Positions 11,643 through 23,298 of a stretch of 64,000 bases of DNA are shown piece after piece. The notes beneath the pieces were generated by a model, which saw nothing but the letters and a program-made list of their open reading frames with translations, was not told where the DNA came from and ran no database searches. Each line of letters opens with the position of its first letter. The stretch's first letter is position 1. The position numbers and the translations under genes are program-made. Origin of the DNA: Zygnema cylindricum (taxonomy: Eukaryota; Streptophyta; Zygnematophyceae; Zygnematales; Zygnemataceae); contig JBBHKE010001522.1 in assembly GCA_037447655.1 (NCBI GenBank), positions 1 through 64,000 of the forward strand. The letters are read 5' to 3'.

Positions 11643-12687
11643 TGTAGAAACTAATGGTTTTATTAGTATTTTCTAGGTCTGAAAAGAAATATAGAAGTCG
11701 AGGCAGTCTATCTCTAACTTCTCTCTCCAACTCTCAAACTTGTCGCAGTCACTGAGAAATTGGAGAGGAAGTTAGAGCCATGGCTACCTTGGCTATCCTG
11801 AGGTTTACGGGAATTTTATATTAGGGTTTATATATTTAATTAAAATGTATATCCGGCAGGATTTGATCCTTGTACCTGCCGGCCGGCAGACACGAAGTAG
11901 CCGGTAGCCTTAGCCGTTTAATCTAGCGGTAGTGTTACCTAACATATAGTTTGATAATTATTTACATATGTATACAAGCGATAAACCATTTAACTGAAAT
12001 GAATTACGGGATACATAGATCCAGTAATATATAATGTACAACTTACGGTACGGACAGAAATCAGTACCGCGCATTTGTTTCGTAAATGAAACAAATACCG
12101 CGCATGTATTTATTACGGCTACGATTAAAGCCGAATTTAATCGGACGGTCGGGATTAGCGCCGAGATCGCGGAGGAAGATTTCGGCGGTTTGTGGCCATC
12201 GCCACATCGGATGACGCGTGGCGAAATTCCGTTGGATTGTGGAATCTCCGGAGATTATGGCACCGAATCCGGATTTGACATGTGTCGACATTTTGGCCAT
12301 GTCGTACAATATCCGTACATAAAGTACACCGGCAGCTGTACTTTTGCGTACGGAACTCAATTCTGATTGGTTCCGTACATCAGTAGATAGAGTCTGTGAG
12401 AGAGATAGGACTTAGAAAAATTAGAAGATAGGACCCTCTCTCCCAGAGAGCTTCTGTACAAAAGGTCAACTTTGACCCTCCATAACTTACTGCTCAGGGG
12501 AGCAAATTCAGAGATTCTTTTTGCTATCGACTCAGGGGAGTCTTGTCTTCACAGGGGTGAAGTTGGTCAGAGATTTTGTTTGCCAGGGTGGCAGTTATTT
12601 TTGCTTAAACACAAAGGGGTCAGGATTATCCTAGAGGCTTCTTGGAAGCTGTCCACTCTGAGGACTTATGGAGGTCTCAGAGTTTCA
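11643..12687 (+). repeat. 5' LTR of B1
   Basis: 1045 bp, starts TGTAGAAACT and ends GTTTCA. At 11853-11936 it holds a tRNA-like stretch in antisense (ggatcaaatcc T-arm-like motif and a box A-like tagccggtag). The segment near 12200-12360 is shared in antisense orientation with the LTRs of the other copia families here. Confidence 0.93.
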
Positions 12688-12700
12688 GGTTATGGGCCCA
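12688..12700 (+). other. Primer-binding site of B1 (half-tRNA initiator Met)
   Basis: GGTTATGGGCCCA follows the terminal CA of the LTR with no spacer. It is complementary to the anticodon stem-loop of initiator tRNA-Met. The ATG at 12692-12694, complementary to the CAU anticodon, opens the gag frame. Confidence 0.87.
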
Positions 12701-15700
12701 CCCTCTAGGGTACCAATCTTTAATGGAACTGGCTTCATATACTGGGAAAGTATGATGATAGGAGCTCTATGCGAAAAAAGGTTTTGGGGGATAGTGAGTG
12801 GACGATTGGGGCGTCCATCAAGTCTTGGAATTCCTCCAGGGTTTGGAGGAAGCAGATTCATCAGGAAAGAGGATTCACCTTCAACGGAGGAAACAAAGGA
12901 AGGAGAGGTGGTGGACAAAGGAAAGGAGAAGGAGGCGACCACACCAATAGCAACTGGTTTAGCATTCATGTCACCTATTCCGAGGAACGAGGAGAATGAT
13001 ATTGAAACGTGGGACTTCAACAATATGGCGGCAAAGCACTTCATCCTACGCCATCTCACTCAAGGACTTCCATGTCCTCATTTGCAGGTAGAGAGGGCAT
13101 CCGATCTTTGGATGGCTCTCATAGAGATGTACCGAAGTGGTACGATTCAGCAACAACAGTTGGTTGATCAGAAAGTTAAGGAGTATGTATACAAAGGGGG
13201 AAATATGTTGGATTTTTGCAATGAGCTTGCTACACTCTTCATGGAGCTAGAGAGTGCGGGTAAAGTTTTTAGTGAAAAAGAAAAAGTTAACTGTTTACTA
13301 ATGAAGTTACCTGATGAGTTCGAGAACATAGTCAACCGTGTGCAGGACTTGCCGGACTCAAGGTGGATATGGAACTCAGTGGTAGGGATGATTCTCGTTT
13401 GAGAGAATACGATTGAGATCCGAAGGGGAGGAAAGAGTGGCCAAGCCTTGGCAACAGCGACCGATTGGAGGAACAAGGATTCCCGGAAACCAGTCGGAAA
13501 CTATGGGGGTAGGGAGCAGGAAAAACAGGTTGGCGAGTTCGAACCAAGGGCTCCCAAAGGTTTATGTCATTTTTGTAAGAAACCGGGGCACTATATGGCA
13601 GAGTGCACCAAGCTAACCGAGCTTCGGTTAAAGGAGGGGCAGACTGGTGGTACCCCGAGAAGAAAGAAAAAGGCCCTTGTCACACAGGTACTTGAGGCGG
13701 AATCCGAGGACGAGGACGATGAGCTCCTTTTGGATAAGGAGTTGGAGGCGAAAACTGAGGTTGAAATTCCACGAAGGCAGAAATGTGCTTACGGTGGATT
13801 GAAAGGTGAAGCAGGCTGGATTATAGATTCAGGTGCCTCAATGCACATGTGTAAGGATAGACACCTGTTCACTAAGATAAGAAAGATTCCCACCGTAGAG
13901 ATAGAGTACGGGGATGGGAGGATAGTCACCACTTCTCTTGTAGGATCAGTAGATCTGAAAGTGTTAGTAGAAGGAAAGACATCCATATTAACATTCTCCG
14001 ATGTATTGTTTATTCCGGAGCTGAACAAAAACCTTATCTCTACATCAGTATTAGATGATAAGGGTATTTTCACTAGCACTAGGGAAGGAGTCTTTACTGC
14101 TAGTTTTGAGGAGGATGTCTATTTCATTGCTGAGAAAGGTAGCCATGGGATGTTTAGGCTGATCTTAAGTAATGAAACGAAGAAACTTTATTATGCTGGT
14201 GTTCATGATATTATGATGTGGCATAAGAGGCTTGGGCATGTGAATCTAGATAAGTTAAGAGAGATGAAAAAGATGGGAGTAGTGGAAGGGATTCAGTTCA
14301 GTGAGAGTGATGATATAAGTGATTGTAGTGGGTGTGCTCAAGGTAAAGCACACAGATTACCCTTTCCAAAAACAGCCACCTACAAGGGAGAAAAACTTCT
14401 AGATCTAGTACACACAGATATTTGGGGACTAGCTAGAGTGCCCTCACCGGGGGGGAAGAGATTTATGATGACTATAACTGATGATTGGTCTCGGTATTCC
14501 CGAGTATATTTTTTGAAAAACAAGTCAGAGGCTGAGGACTGTTTTAGACAATATAAAGCATGGAGCGAAAAACTCCATGAAACTCCAATCAAGAGAGTAA
14601 GGAGTGACAATGGTGGAGAGTATACTTCTAACCAGTTTGAGGATTTTTTGAGGGAAGATGGGGTTCAACACCAAAAGACAGTGCCAGAAAATCCTGAACA
14701 GAATGGGTAGCTGAAAGGTTAAATAGAACACTAAGTGATAGTGCTAGAAGTATGTTGTCGGATAAGAAGATAGGAAAAAGGTTTTGGGCAGAAGCAATGA
14801 ACTGTGCTAATTACCTCAAAAATAGAGTTCTTACTTCAGCTATAAAAGATCAAACACCTTATGAGAGATGGACAGGCCGGAAACCAGACTTATCTCATTT
14901 AAAGGTTTTCGGCAGTCAAGTATTCAGTCTAGATACTGATCGGTCCAATTAGAAGCTAGATCCTAAAGGAAAACCGGGATACTTATTAGGATATGATGAG
15001 GATGTTAAAGGATATAGAGTTTATGATCTAAAAAGAGAAGATATAATCTTAGTAAAGCATCTAGTAGTTATGGATGAAGGAAAGTCTGTGGATCCCTTCA
15101 AATATACAAAGTCAGTAAAAATCAGATTTGAGTCAGAAAATTCTGATGACTTTGAGCTTCCTAACTATCCAGGTTTTAGAGACGATGACATGCTTGCAGG
15201 AACAAATCAGACCGAAAAGGACTCGGTTGTGGAAACTCCAGTGACAACTCTACTCGAAGCGGAAGACGTGGTGGAAATTGATTCGGAATCAAGGGATAGG
15301 GGAGAAGCCGAGTTTGTTCGAAAGAATCCACGAGAACCATCTATTCCGGCCTCAGATTTTGAGGGAGGGAGGAGAAGTAGCAAAAGACTGCAAGAAAAAC
15401 AGGTTAATAACAAGGTAACTAAACTATCTCATCAAGATGAACCTCAAACTTATCGAGAGGCGATGACTTGTCCAGAAAGAAACCGGTGGAAGACAGCCAT
15501 CAATGAAGAGATGGCTTCAATCATGGCAGCCGATACTTGGGAGCTGGTGGACTGTCCACCTAACCGAAAACTAATCGGTTGTAAGTGGGTTTTCAAACTA
15601 AAACTGAACCCAGATAACACAATCGAGCGCTACAAGGCCAGATTAGTGGCAAAGGGATTTACACAAAAGGAAGGAATTGACTACGAGGAAACCTTTGCCC

Positions 15701-17025
15701 CGGTGGTCAGATTTCCCTCCGTCCGCATACTTCTCAGTTTAGCAGCGGCGGAAGACATGGAAGTGCACCAGATGGACATCAAAACAACCTTTTTGCATGG
15801 AGAATTAGAAGAGGAGATCTTCATGCGACAACCCGAAGGGTTTGTGGAAGAAGGAGAGGAGAGTAAGGTATGCCGGCTGATTAAATCTCTTTATGGTTTG
15901 AAACAGGCGCCCCGACAGTGGAATAAGAAGCTTGATGAGTTTCTTACCGGTCTAGGATATATTCGGATGAGCTCAGATCACTCAATCTATGTTTTCGAAG
16001 ATGAGGAAGGTTTTATATTTATTGCAATTTATGTTGATGATTTGCTTGTTTTAAGTAAATCAATGGAAAAAATTAATAAACTGAAAACCGATCTTAAGGG
16101 GAGATTTGAAATGAAGGATATGGGGGAAGCAAAGTATATTTTGGGAATTCAAGTAGAGAGAGACCGAAAAAGAAAAATTATAAGATTGACTCAAAAGGAA
16201 GCAATAGGGAACATGCTTGAAAAATTTCAAATGGATAAAGCTAATAGTTGTACAACTCCAATGGAATTGAAGAAGGGAAGTGAGGGGAGTGAGGAAGAAG
16301 GAGTCATAGTCTTAGACGAGGAATTATCTCCTGAAGAACAGAAGTTCATGCAGACTATTCCTTACAGGCAAGTAGTGGGAAGTCTAATCTATTTTATGAA
16401 TTGTACCCGGCCGGATTTAGCTGCAGCTGTAGGAGTGCTGAGTAGAAGTCTAAATGCTCCCACTAAGAAGGATTGGGAGGCAGCTAAGAGAGTCCTTAGA
16501 TACTTGGTAGGAACTAGAGATCTATGGTTGCATTTGGGTGGGGAGAATACTGACATCACTACTTGGAGTGATGCCAGTTATGGTGATGCTCCGATGAGGA
16601 GATGTACTTCTGGATATGTATTATATGTGGGTGATGGGGCTTGCTGTTGGAGTAGCAAACAGCAAAAGGTTATTGCTCAGTCCACCATGGAGGCTGAGTA
16701 TATGGCCTCTTGCTCTGCTGTAAAAGAATTGATGTGCGTCAAGTTTTTGCTTGGTGAGCTTGGTCACCTTAAAAGTGGTGTGCAGAAAATATTTTGTGAT
16801 AATCAGGCAGCAATCGCTATTTCTGCCAATCCTAAACACCATTTTAAAGCCAAACACATGGACATCAGACTGAGCTTTGTTAGAGAGAAAGTAGAAAACA
16901 AAATAATCAGTTTAGAGTACAGACCAGATAGTGAGATGGTAGCAGATATGATGACCAAACCTGTGCCTTCCCCTAAGCTAATTTTTTGCAGGGAGAAGTG
17001 TGGTCTGAAATTAAAGATTGACTAG
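12692..17025 (+). pseudogene. gag-pol: Copia gag-pol polyprotein of B1 (about 1444 codons, three lesions)
   Basis: In order: gag core (MGPPSRVPIFNG...), CCHC knuckle CHFCKKPGHYMAEC near 13560-13605, protease with IIDSGASMH near 13820, integrase with HHCC zinc finger (WHKRLGH...CSGC) and catalytic DIWG...TDDWSRYS...SDNGGEY, reverse transcriptase with YKARLVAKGF, QMDIKTTFLHGEL and IYVDDLL near 16030, and RNase H with TTWSDASYGD, STMEAEYMA and CDNQAAIAI, ending CREKCGLKLKID at a TAG. Lesions: CGA to TGA at 13400-13402 in gag; a missing G near 14705-14707 in the integrase, giving TAG at 14708; TGG to TAG at 14950-14952 after the integrase core. Copy B2 has the intact codon at each of these sites. 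The reverse transcriptase and RNase H part (15070-17025, 651 codons) is uninterrupted. Confidence 0.95.
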
Positions 17026-17030
17026 AAAAT

Positions 17031-17038
17031 AAGGGGAG
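17031..17038 (+). other. Polypurine tract of B1
   Basis: AAGGGGAG immediately before the TG that starts the 3' LTR; primes plus-strand DNA synthesis. The same octamer precedes the 3' LTR of B2 and of element A. Confidence 0.85.
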
Positions 17039-18084
17039 TGTAGAAACTAATGGTTTTATTAGTATTTTCTAGGTCTGAAAAGAAATATAGAAGTCGAGGC
17101 AGTCTATCTCTAACTTCTCTCTCCAACTCTCAAACTTGTCGCAGTCACTGAGAAATTGGAGAGGAAGCTAGAGCCATGGCTACCTTGGCTATCCTGAGGT
17201 TTACGGGAATTTTATATTAGGGTTTATATATTTAATTAAAATGTATATCCGGCAGGATTTGATCCTTGTACCTGCCGGCCGGCAGACACGAAGTAGCCGG
17301 TAGCCTTAGCCGTTTAATCTAGCGGTAGTGTTACCTAACATATAGTTTGATAATTATTTACATATGTATACAAGCGATAAACCATTTAACTGAAATGAAT
17401 TACGGGATACATAGATCCAGTAATATATAATGTACAACTTACGTTACGGACAGAAATCAGTACCGCGCATTTGTTTCGTAAATGAAACAAATACCGCGCA
17501 TGTATTTATTACGGCTACGATTAAAGCCGAATTTAATCGGACGGCCGGGATTAGCGCCGAGATCGCGGAGGAAGATTTCGGCGGGTTGTGGCCATCGCCA
17601 CATCGGATGACGCGTGGCGAAATTCCTTTGGATTGTGGAATCTCCGGAGATTATGGCACCGAATCCGGATTTGATATGTGTCGACATTTTGGCCATGTCG
17701 TACAATATCCGTACATAAAGTACACCGGCAGCTGTACTTTTGCGTACGGAACTCAATTCTGATTGGTTCCATACATCAGTAGATAGAGTCTGTGAGAGAG
17801 ATATGGACTTAGAAAAATTAGAAGATAGGACCCTCTCTCCCAGAGAGCTTCTGTACAAAAGGTCAACTTTGACCCTCCATAACTTACTGCTCAGGGGAGC
17901 AAATTCAGAGATTCTTTTTGCTATCGACTCAGGGGAGTCTTGTCTTCACAGGGGTGAAGTTGGTCAGAGTTTTTGTCTGCCAGGGTGGCAGTTATTTTTG
18001 CTTAAACACAAAGGGGTCAGGATTATCCTAGAGGCTTCTTGGAAGCTGTCCACTCTGAGGACTTATGGAGGTCTCAGAGTTTCA
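17039..18084 (+). repeat. 3' LTR of B1
   Basis: 1046 bp, ~99% identical by eye to the 5' LTR; one 1-base insertion near 17810. Confidence 0.93.
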
Positions 18085-18388
18085 TACAACATGTGTGTAC
18101 GGAGAAATGATGTTTTAAGGGACGAAAAAAACATCAACACCAATAGCGATACACGGTGTAACTTTCCGTTTCGCTGGTGTGGCAAGACCCTTAAAACGCT
18201 GACGGAGAATCTCAACCACCAATCAGGTTTGCTCCCTGAACCTACAGTGGCATGGACACAAAACCCTTCTGTACGACACCGGAACGGACTGCTCTCCGTT
18301 TTAAGGGAGGAAGAGGTAATGGCCAACATCGGGTTATCGCATGACCTACTTTCAATGATTAGACAATGTACGGTCGTACTATGATGAT

Positions 18389-18661
18389 CATAGTTCAAAA
18401 GTAGGCGTTTTTATGGTAGGCCTTTGGTCGGCGCCTTTATCGTAGGTTGTGTTATGGGCTTTTCATGTGATCTTCTTATGTCACTACTTTGATCATCGAC
18501 CGTCCGATCGTCCGAATGTGACGGTGTAAATATTTTTTTTTGGTCCGTTGGTCCGAATAGGTCTGAATACAATATGGGTCTTAAGGTCATATTGTATGTT
18601 TTGCATACAATAGGCATATTGTATGGGCCTACTTTCACCTACTTTTGAAATTTGAACTATG
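18389..18661 (-). mobile_element. hAT-like MITE, family M, copy 1
   Basis: 273 bp, ends CATAGTTCAAAAGTAGGCG / ...GAACTATG, flanked by an 8-bp duplication ATGATGAT at 18381-18388 and 18662-18669. Oriented opposite to the other copies at 24457, 26193, 27760 and 47371. Contains the family core with gatcgtccgatc and the phrase cccatattgtatt in complement. No coding capacity. Confidence 0.8.
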
Positions 18662-18669
18662 ATGATGAT

Positions 18670-19382
18670 CTGGACTGTCAGAAGGCGCCCAATCATTGAA
18701 AATGGTCATAAATGACTCGATAATGGGTCGTGGCTCCGAGGCCTATAGATGTTTGTCGTAAGTGAGTTTTCCACGTCATCTCCTGAATCAAAAATCTATC
18801 CACGTCAGCAGGCATCGATTTGACGTTTCGTAAAAAAAAGTACACTTGCAGATTGCTTTTGAAGTTCAATTGCAGGTTTTTTATCGTTTTGACTTTTGAG
18901 CCTTTTCCATTTCCTCATCGCGTGCAGATTGTTTTGTCGTTTCTATGATATTTTCTTTTCCCGTTTGTCTCAAAGGTTCAGACGGAAAAAGTTCGTTAAT
19001 AAATGTTTTGTCTTTTCATCTAGCATAAAAAGGACCAAAAAGTACAATCTTCTGGAGGAAGAGATTACGTTATAGTTACGCAGCCTATAGGAACGTGCAT
19101 TACAGAAAGAGGTTAAAAAGGCTCCGTGGAGCCTCGGCTGGGTGTAGACGCGTACGGATGACCAATGAAATGGTTCAAATTTGAACGGACTTACCAGGTG
19201 GGTACTACTTTGTCGTCAACCCGAAATCCCAGTTTTTCAAATGTGACTCAATACCGCCCAAATGTGACTTTTTTAATAAATATAGTTGGGAGCCAGGTAG
19301 CGTCATTGCCAACAGTCTTAACCGTTAAAAAGAAGCATGTTCTCTGTACATAGCAACCTGTCAAAAATAGTTAGACAAGACA
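18670..19382. other. Intergenic DNA
   Basis: No gene or repeat recognised between the M copy and the T1 element. Confidence 0.5.
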
Positions 19383-19842
19383 GTTTCATGTAGTGTTGGA
19401 TATCGAGGACCTTTTGCCGATATTAAGTATATATCGAATTTCAGGTACCCGATAATCGATATTTCACTTTGATATATCGAAAAGCAAAATATCTCCAATA
19501 TATCGTATCGGCAATATATCGAGGCATTAAAAAAGAAATCACGCGTCTCCAAAGTCAATTGCCTTCGGGCAAGGTGACTGATAAATTTTAGCCGAAAAGA
19601 AATACGGTTTTTCCTGAAAGTCAGCAGAGTGAAGGAGATCTCTGAGGTACATTGACGCGTACACTTGCGAGGTACAAGTACGTAATACGCAAGTACGGAT
19701 TTCAATACAAAAATGGTCGGTTCTCAAATCTATGACGATTTTAGAGATTTGATCGTCAACTTACAAGGAACCACTCAAATCAAGACACGTATGTACAAAC
19801 TTGTTTACAGAATATACGCGATGTTAACCGAGGCCTCTATAA

Positions 19843-20571
19843 GGGTGGACTTCCATTAGCGAAAAAGTGGGGTTTTTTACTGAAGGCCGTACCGTTTTGT
19901 ACAAGTTCGTACATTTTTTTTTCAACGAAAACAACATTACAGAAAATTGTCGAGGGTTGTAGGCGTAAATTAGGACCTTCAGATTCAATTACATTTTTTA
20001 TCCGTGATGCCACGTCACCAACCCTACAGTTTTGTAAGACCGTGCACAGTGAGGACAGTTCTCGAATACAGAACGTGTAAAAATAGGCCGCGTGGAAAAA
20101 GGTAAAAAGAATCCAAGATGAGCACGCGCGTATGTACGTACACGTCGCATGGGCCATGTGCCTTCCGCCAGGGTGGCTGCGAATCTGCCGAAATTATCCC
20201 GTCACGCTCCCACCATCAAAGTTTGCCGCCGCCTTTTTGTCGTTCCGTTTTGAAATTTTGGGTAGTACATTTAATGCCCTTTATACGAGTCATTAATTAC
20301 CTCCGCTGGTACAGATATTATCTCCACCAGTACAGATATTGCGTTCTGACATTGCATTTGAAGATTCTTTTAAGATTTTAAGCATCGAATATTAACCTAC
20401 GTGTTACCAACCAGAATGAGCGATTCTTTCAAGATTTTAAGCATCGAATATTAACCTACGTGTTACCAACCAGAATGAGCCAGGCAGGTTTACGAACGCG
20501 ACCTAATGGAAGGCACGCCCTTCAGTAAATTTTTCCGTACAATTACTGGGACGCCTAATGGAAGTCCACCC
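19843..20571. mobile_element. Harbinger-like MITE H1a
   Basis: 729 bp, ends GGGTGGACTTCCATTAGCG and its near-perfect complement, flanked by TAA at 19840-19842 and 20572-20574. Related to H1b (30793-31465) through ends and the gaaaaagtggggttttttactg start. A short open frame on each strand (about 87-106 codons) shows no known domain. Confidence 0.85.
20363..20480. repeat. 59-bp tandem duplication inside H1a
   Basis: Two adjacent copies (20363-20421 and 20422-20480), each starting gattctttt/c and ending ccagaatgagc, with one visible base difference. A recent local duplication. Confidence 0.9.
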
Positions 20572-20946
20572 TAATACAAAAATTTGGTTGTCGGTACTAT
20601 TACAAAGACCTCCTCATGTAATCATACCCCAAATTACTAATTATGTGAATTACAGTATTTGTAATTTTTTGTCGGTTACATTTTGCGGCGTCTACCTTTA
20701 AGTCACGGAACGAAAATCACGTCATACATGGCGTATCAGACAATTTTTCTTTTTCGATAAAATAACTTATTATATTAAAATATAAAATATTAAATTTAAA
20801 AAATACATTATATCGCGATATATATTGCGATGATTCATGTTGGTCTCGGTACGATATATCGAGAAGTTGCTCGATCGATATTCGATATATCAAACATCGA
20901 AACTATCGCGATATGAATTTACCCAATATCCAACACTAATTTCATG

Positions 20947-21485
20947 TATCTTTCAGTGTACTTTTCTATACTGTCCTCCTCTCTGTACACTCTACACTAC
21001 ACTTACTCCAAACTATCGAAGAACATCTCCCATTGCATTTCAAATTTTCGGCAGAACAATTGGGCGCTAAATTTTGCAAATGTTGAAAATCCACGTTGTT
21101 TAGGATATGTCGTCTCCATAATGATCGTATACTATTTTAAATTGTACAAGTTGGCCCTTTTCCATAAGAGGACCTACTCCAAATTATGGGGGGAAAACTT
21201 ATTACTGCAAAAGCTATTACGTGGCGAATCTATTGGTATCTTTATTTTCTTTACTCTTAACACGTCGAAATTTTTATGTGCGTACGCAACTAAAGTGGGC
21301 CCTTAAAAAGATTTAGTGCGGTGCATTCTACTATGTTTATTAGGCGTTGGAATCATAACATATAAGCAAAATCATAGAAAAGGGTGGAGAAATATATCGG
21401 GCGGGAGTAAATTTGCTACAACAAACTCCTTTTTTCATTACTTTTGCAATTTAAAACAAATGTTCACATCCGTTAATGATGCTAA
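20947..21485. other. Intergenic DNA
   Basis: No gene recognised; a 120-codon open frame at 20944-21306 starts at the T1 border and shows no domain. Confidence 0.5.
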
Positions 21486-22291
21486 TGTAACTCTGAGACT
21501 TCCATTGGCCCTCAGAGTAAGCAACTCACACAACGCCTATATGGTAACCCTGACCCCTTTGTGTTTCAACAAAAATAACTGCCACCCTGGCAAACAAAAG
21601 CTCTAACCACCTCCACCCCTCTGAAGGCAAGACTTTGTTGAGTTGATAGCAAAACGAATCTTTGAATTTGCTCCCCTGAGCAGTAAGTTATGGAGGGTCA
21701 AAGTTGACCTTTTGTACAAAAGCTCTCTCGGAGAGAGGGTCCTATCTACCAAAATTTTATAAGTTCTATCTCTCTCTAAAACTCTATCTACTTTAGTACG
21801 GCACCAATCATAATAGTGTGTCGTACAGAAAGGTACAGGTGTCGTTGTACTTTATGTATGACCATTGTACGACATGGCCAAGAAGTCGATATACATATAT
21901 AATACATGTCATATTTGGATTCGTTCCTGTAATCCCCGGAGATGCCGTAATCTAATGTGATTGTGCCACGTATCAATTGATGTGGCGATGACCGCTAACC
22001 GCCTAAATCATATTCCGCGATCTCAACATCGTTCGCGGTCGTCCGATCAAAACCGAGTTTCAATTGTAGCCGTCATAAATACTTGCGCGATATTTGTTTT
22101 GTTGTCGAAACAAAAATGTGTGGTATCCGTTTCGGAACCATACCGTACTCCATACTTTACAAAACTGCATATATGCATAACGTATATAGTTTATATTAAA
22201 TGAATTAGTTCACGTCTAACTATTTAAATATTTGTCAAACCTCATATACTCTGCCATTGGTCTTAGGCTTGTAGGATAAAGATAACCGGTA
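21486..22291 (-). repeat. Truncated LTR related to element A
   Basis: Starts tgtaactctgagacttcc, parallel to the LTR border of element A, and follows that LTR in order (ggccctcagagtaagca, the cacccctctg region, the gtacgacatggcc block, ataaccggtac) but diverged. It stops at 22291, where the LTR of another family begins, so about a third of the LTR is missing. Old insertion. Confidence 0.75.
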
Positions 22292-22292
22292 C

Positions 22293-23297
22293 TGTTGAAA
22301 CCACTAGATTTATAAAGTATTTTTTAGGTCTTAATTGTTTAGTGAAAAAAAAAGGGAAAAAGCGCAAGCAGTCTGCCTCCACCTCTTTTCTCTATCCCCT
22401 ATACTTGTTGTAGTTACTGAAGGAGAGAGAGAGTAGTGGAGCCATGGCTGTCTCAGCTACTTAGGCAAGACTAAAGAGTGACTTAAGTCACTCTTAACAA
22501 AAGGTTGAGTCTGGCACGACTCAAACCTCTGACCGGCAGAGCGCGGCATAGCCGTCAACTCTAACCAGTCTGTGGTAGAAGTCCGTTAAGATACATAGGG
22601 TTTGATAACTATTTAAACTGTGATATGGTATTGAAACTGATTAACTAAATTATGAACAAAGGGACATAGAACTGGTTAATATTTCGGTGCGAACGTCATT
22701 TCGCAAGAAACAAATGAATCGGACATTTGTTTCGACGGTTAACATTCAATGTCGGATTTAATCCTACGACAAATATCGCTGCAGGGATCCCGAAATGGTC
22801 ACTTTGGCGTTTGTGGACGTGGCATGACCGGGCGCCACGTGGAGGGATAACATTTGGTCGTAGGAATTCCGGGGAGCTTACGGACGAGTGAAAGGTTGAC
22901 ACGCGTCCACTTAGCGGCCTTGTCGTACACAAGCCGTACAAAAAGGACATCGGCCGTAGTACCTTTCTGTACTTTACAGTTATGTGATTGGGTTGTACTG
23001 TATTAGATAGGGGTTGTGAGAGGGAAGTATGACTTAACATAATTTTAGACAGTCACCTCTCCCTTTGAGAGTTTTATATAAATTGGCATTTTTGCCACCT
23101 CATGATTAATCGGTTGGCTGGTTGTTTTCATTGATTCTTTTTGCTACATACTAAGGGGATTCCAGGCCGCACAAGGGTGCAGTAAGACTGTCAATTTGTC
23201 CTTTTGGGCAGCAGTGGTTGTGGTTGAAAGTGGGCTAGTTAAAAGTAATCCAGAGGCTTCCTAAATTATGTAGTCCAATGGAGGACACAAAATTGCT
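22293..23297 (+). repeat. 5' LTR of a third copia family (element C)
   Basis: About 1005 bp, starts TGTTGAAACC inside the older LTR and ends just before GTTATGGGCCCACC. It contains a perfect 22-bp palindrome at 22474-22495 centred on acttaagt, a tRNA-like antisense T-arm motif near 22515-22535, and the LTR block shared with families A and B. No 3' LTR is present, so the element is truncated. Confidence 0.75.
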
Positions 23298-23298
23298 T

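Larger units (their letters stand above)
11643..18084 (+). mobile_element. Ty1/copia retrotransposon B1, full-length, recently disabled
   Basis: 6442 bp: 5' LTR, half-tRNA-Met primer site, one long gag-pol frame, polypurine tract, 3' LTR. By eye the LTRs differ at about 10 of 1045 positions (~99%), so it is young. Flanking pentamers are tccaa (11638-11642) and tacaa (18085-18089), one mismatch, consistent with a mutated 5-bp target duplication. It sits inside MITE R1. Three lesions break the polyprotein; two are C-to-T or G-to-A changes, the signature of decayed methylated cytosines. The domain order gag-PR-INT-RT-RNaseH is copia-type. Confidence 0.95.
11495..18158. mobile_element. TA-flanked MITE R1, split by copia element B1
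   Basis: The left end at 11495 (CACCGTGAGTCGCTATTAGT) is preceded by TA, and the right end at 18158 (complement CACCGTGTATCGCTATTGGT) is followed by TA. Removing B1 and one 5-bp target copy leaves about 217 bp, the same size as unsplit copies at 44307-44522 and 47861-48075. Sequence on both sides of B1 matches, in order, the sequence around the insertions in R2 (28665 onward), which confirms the two halves belong together. Confidence 0.8.
19525..20629 (-). mobile_element. Harbinger-like fragment H2a, inverted, interrupted
   Basis: Read in complement it matches H2b (30133-30789): the end GGGTATG(A)TTACAT lies at 20629, and tctgtaat..., gaggcctcgg, the ggagatctctgaggtacattg block and the caaggtgac block follow in order. 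The far end is cut at about 19525, where T1 sequence begins. It is split by H1a at a TAA; H2b shows the unsplit sequence. Confidence 0.72.
19391..20938. mobile_element. hAT-like element T1 holding nested insertions
   Basis: 1548 bp with ends TAGTGTTGGATATCG and (complement) TAGTGTTGGATATTGGG. The 8-bp flanks are gtttcatg (19383-19390) and atttcatg (20939-20946), one mismatch. The outer ~130 bp on each side is made of tatcgata-type palindromic words, as in T2 and T3. The centre is foreign: an inverted Harbinger-like fragment and, within it, another Harbinger-like element. Confidence 0.8.
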
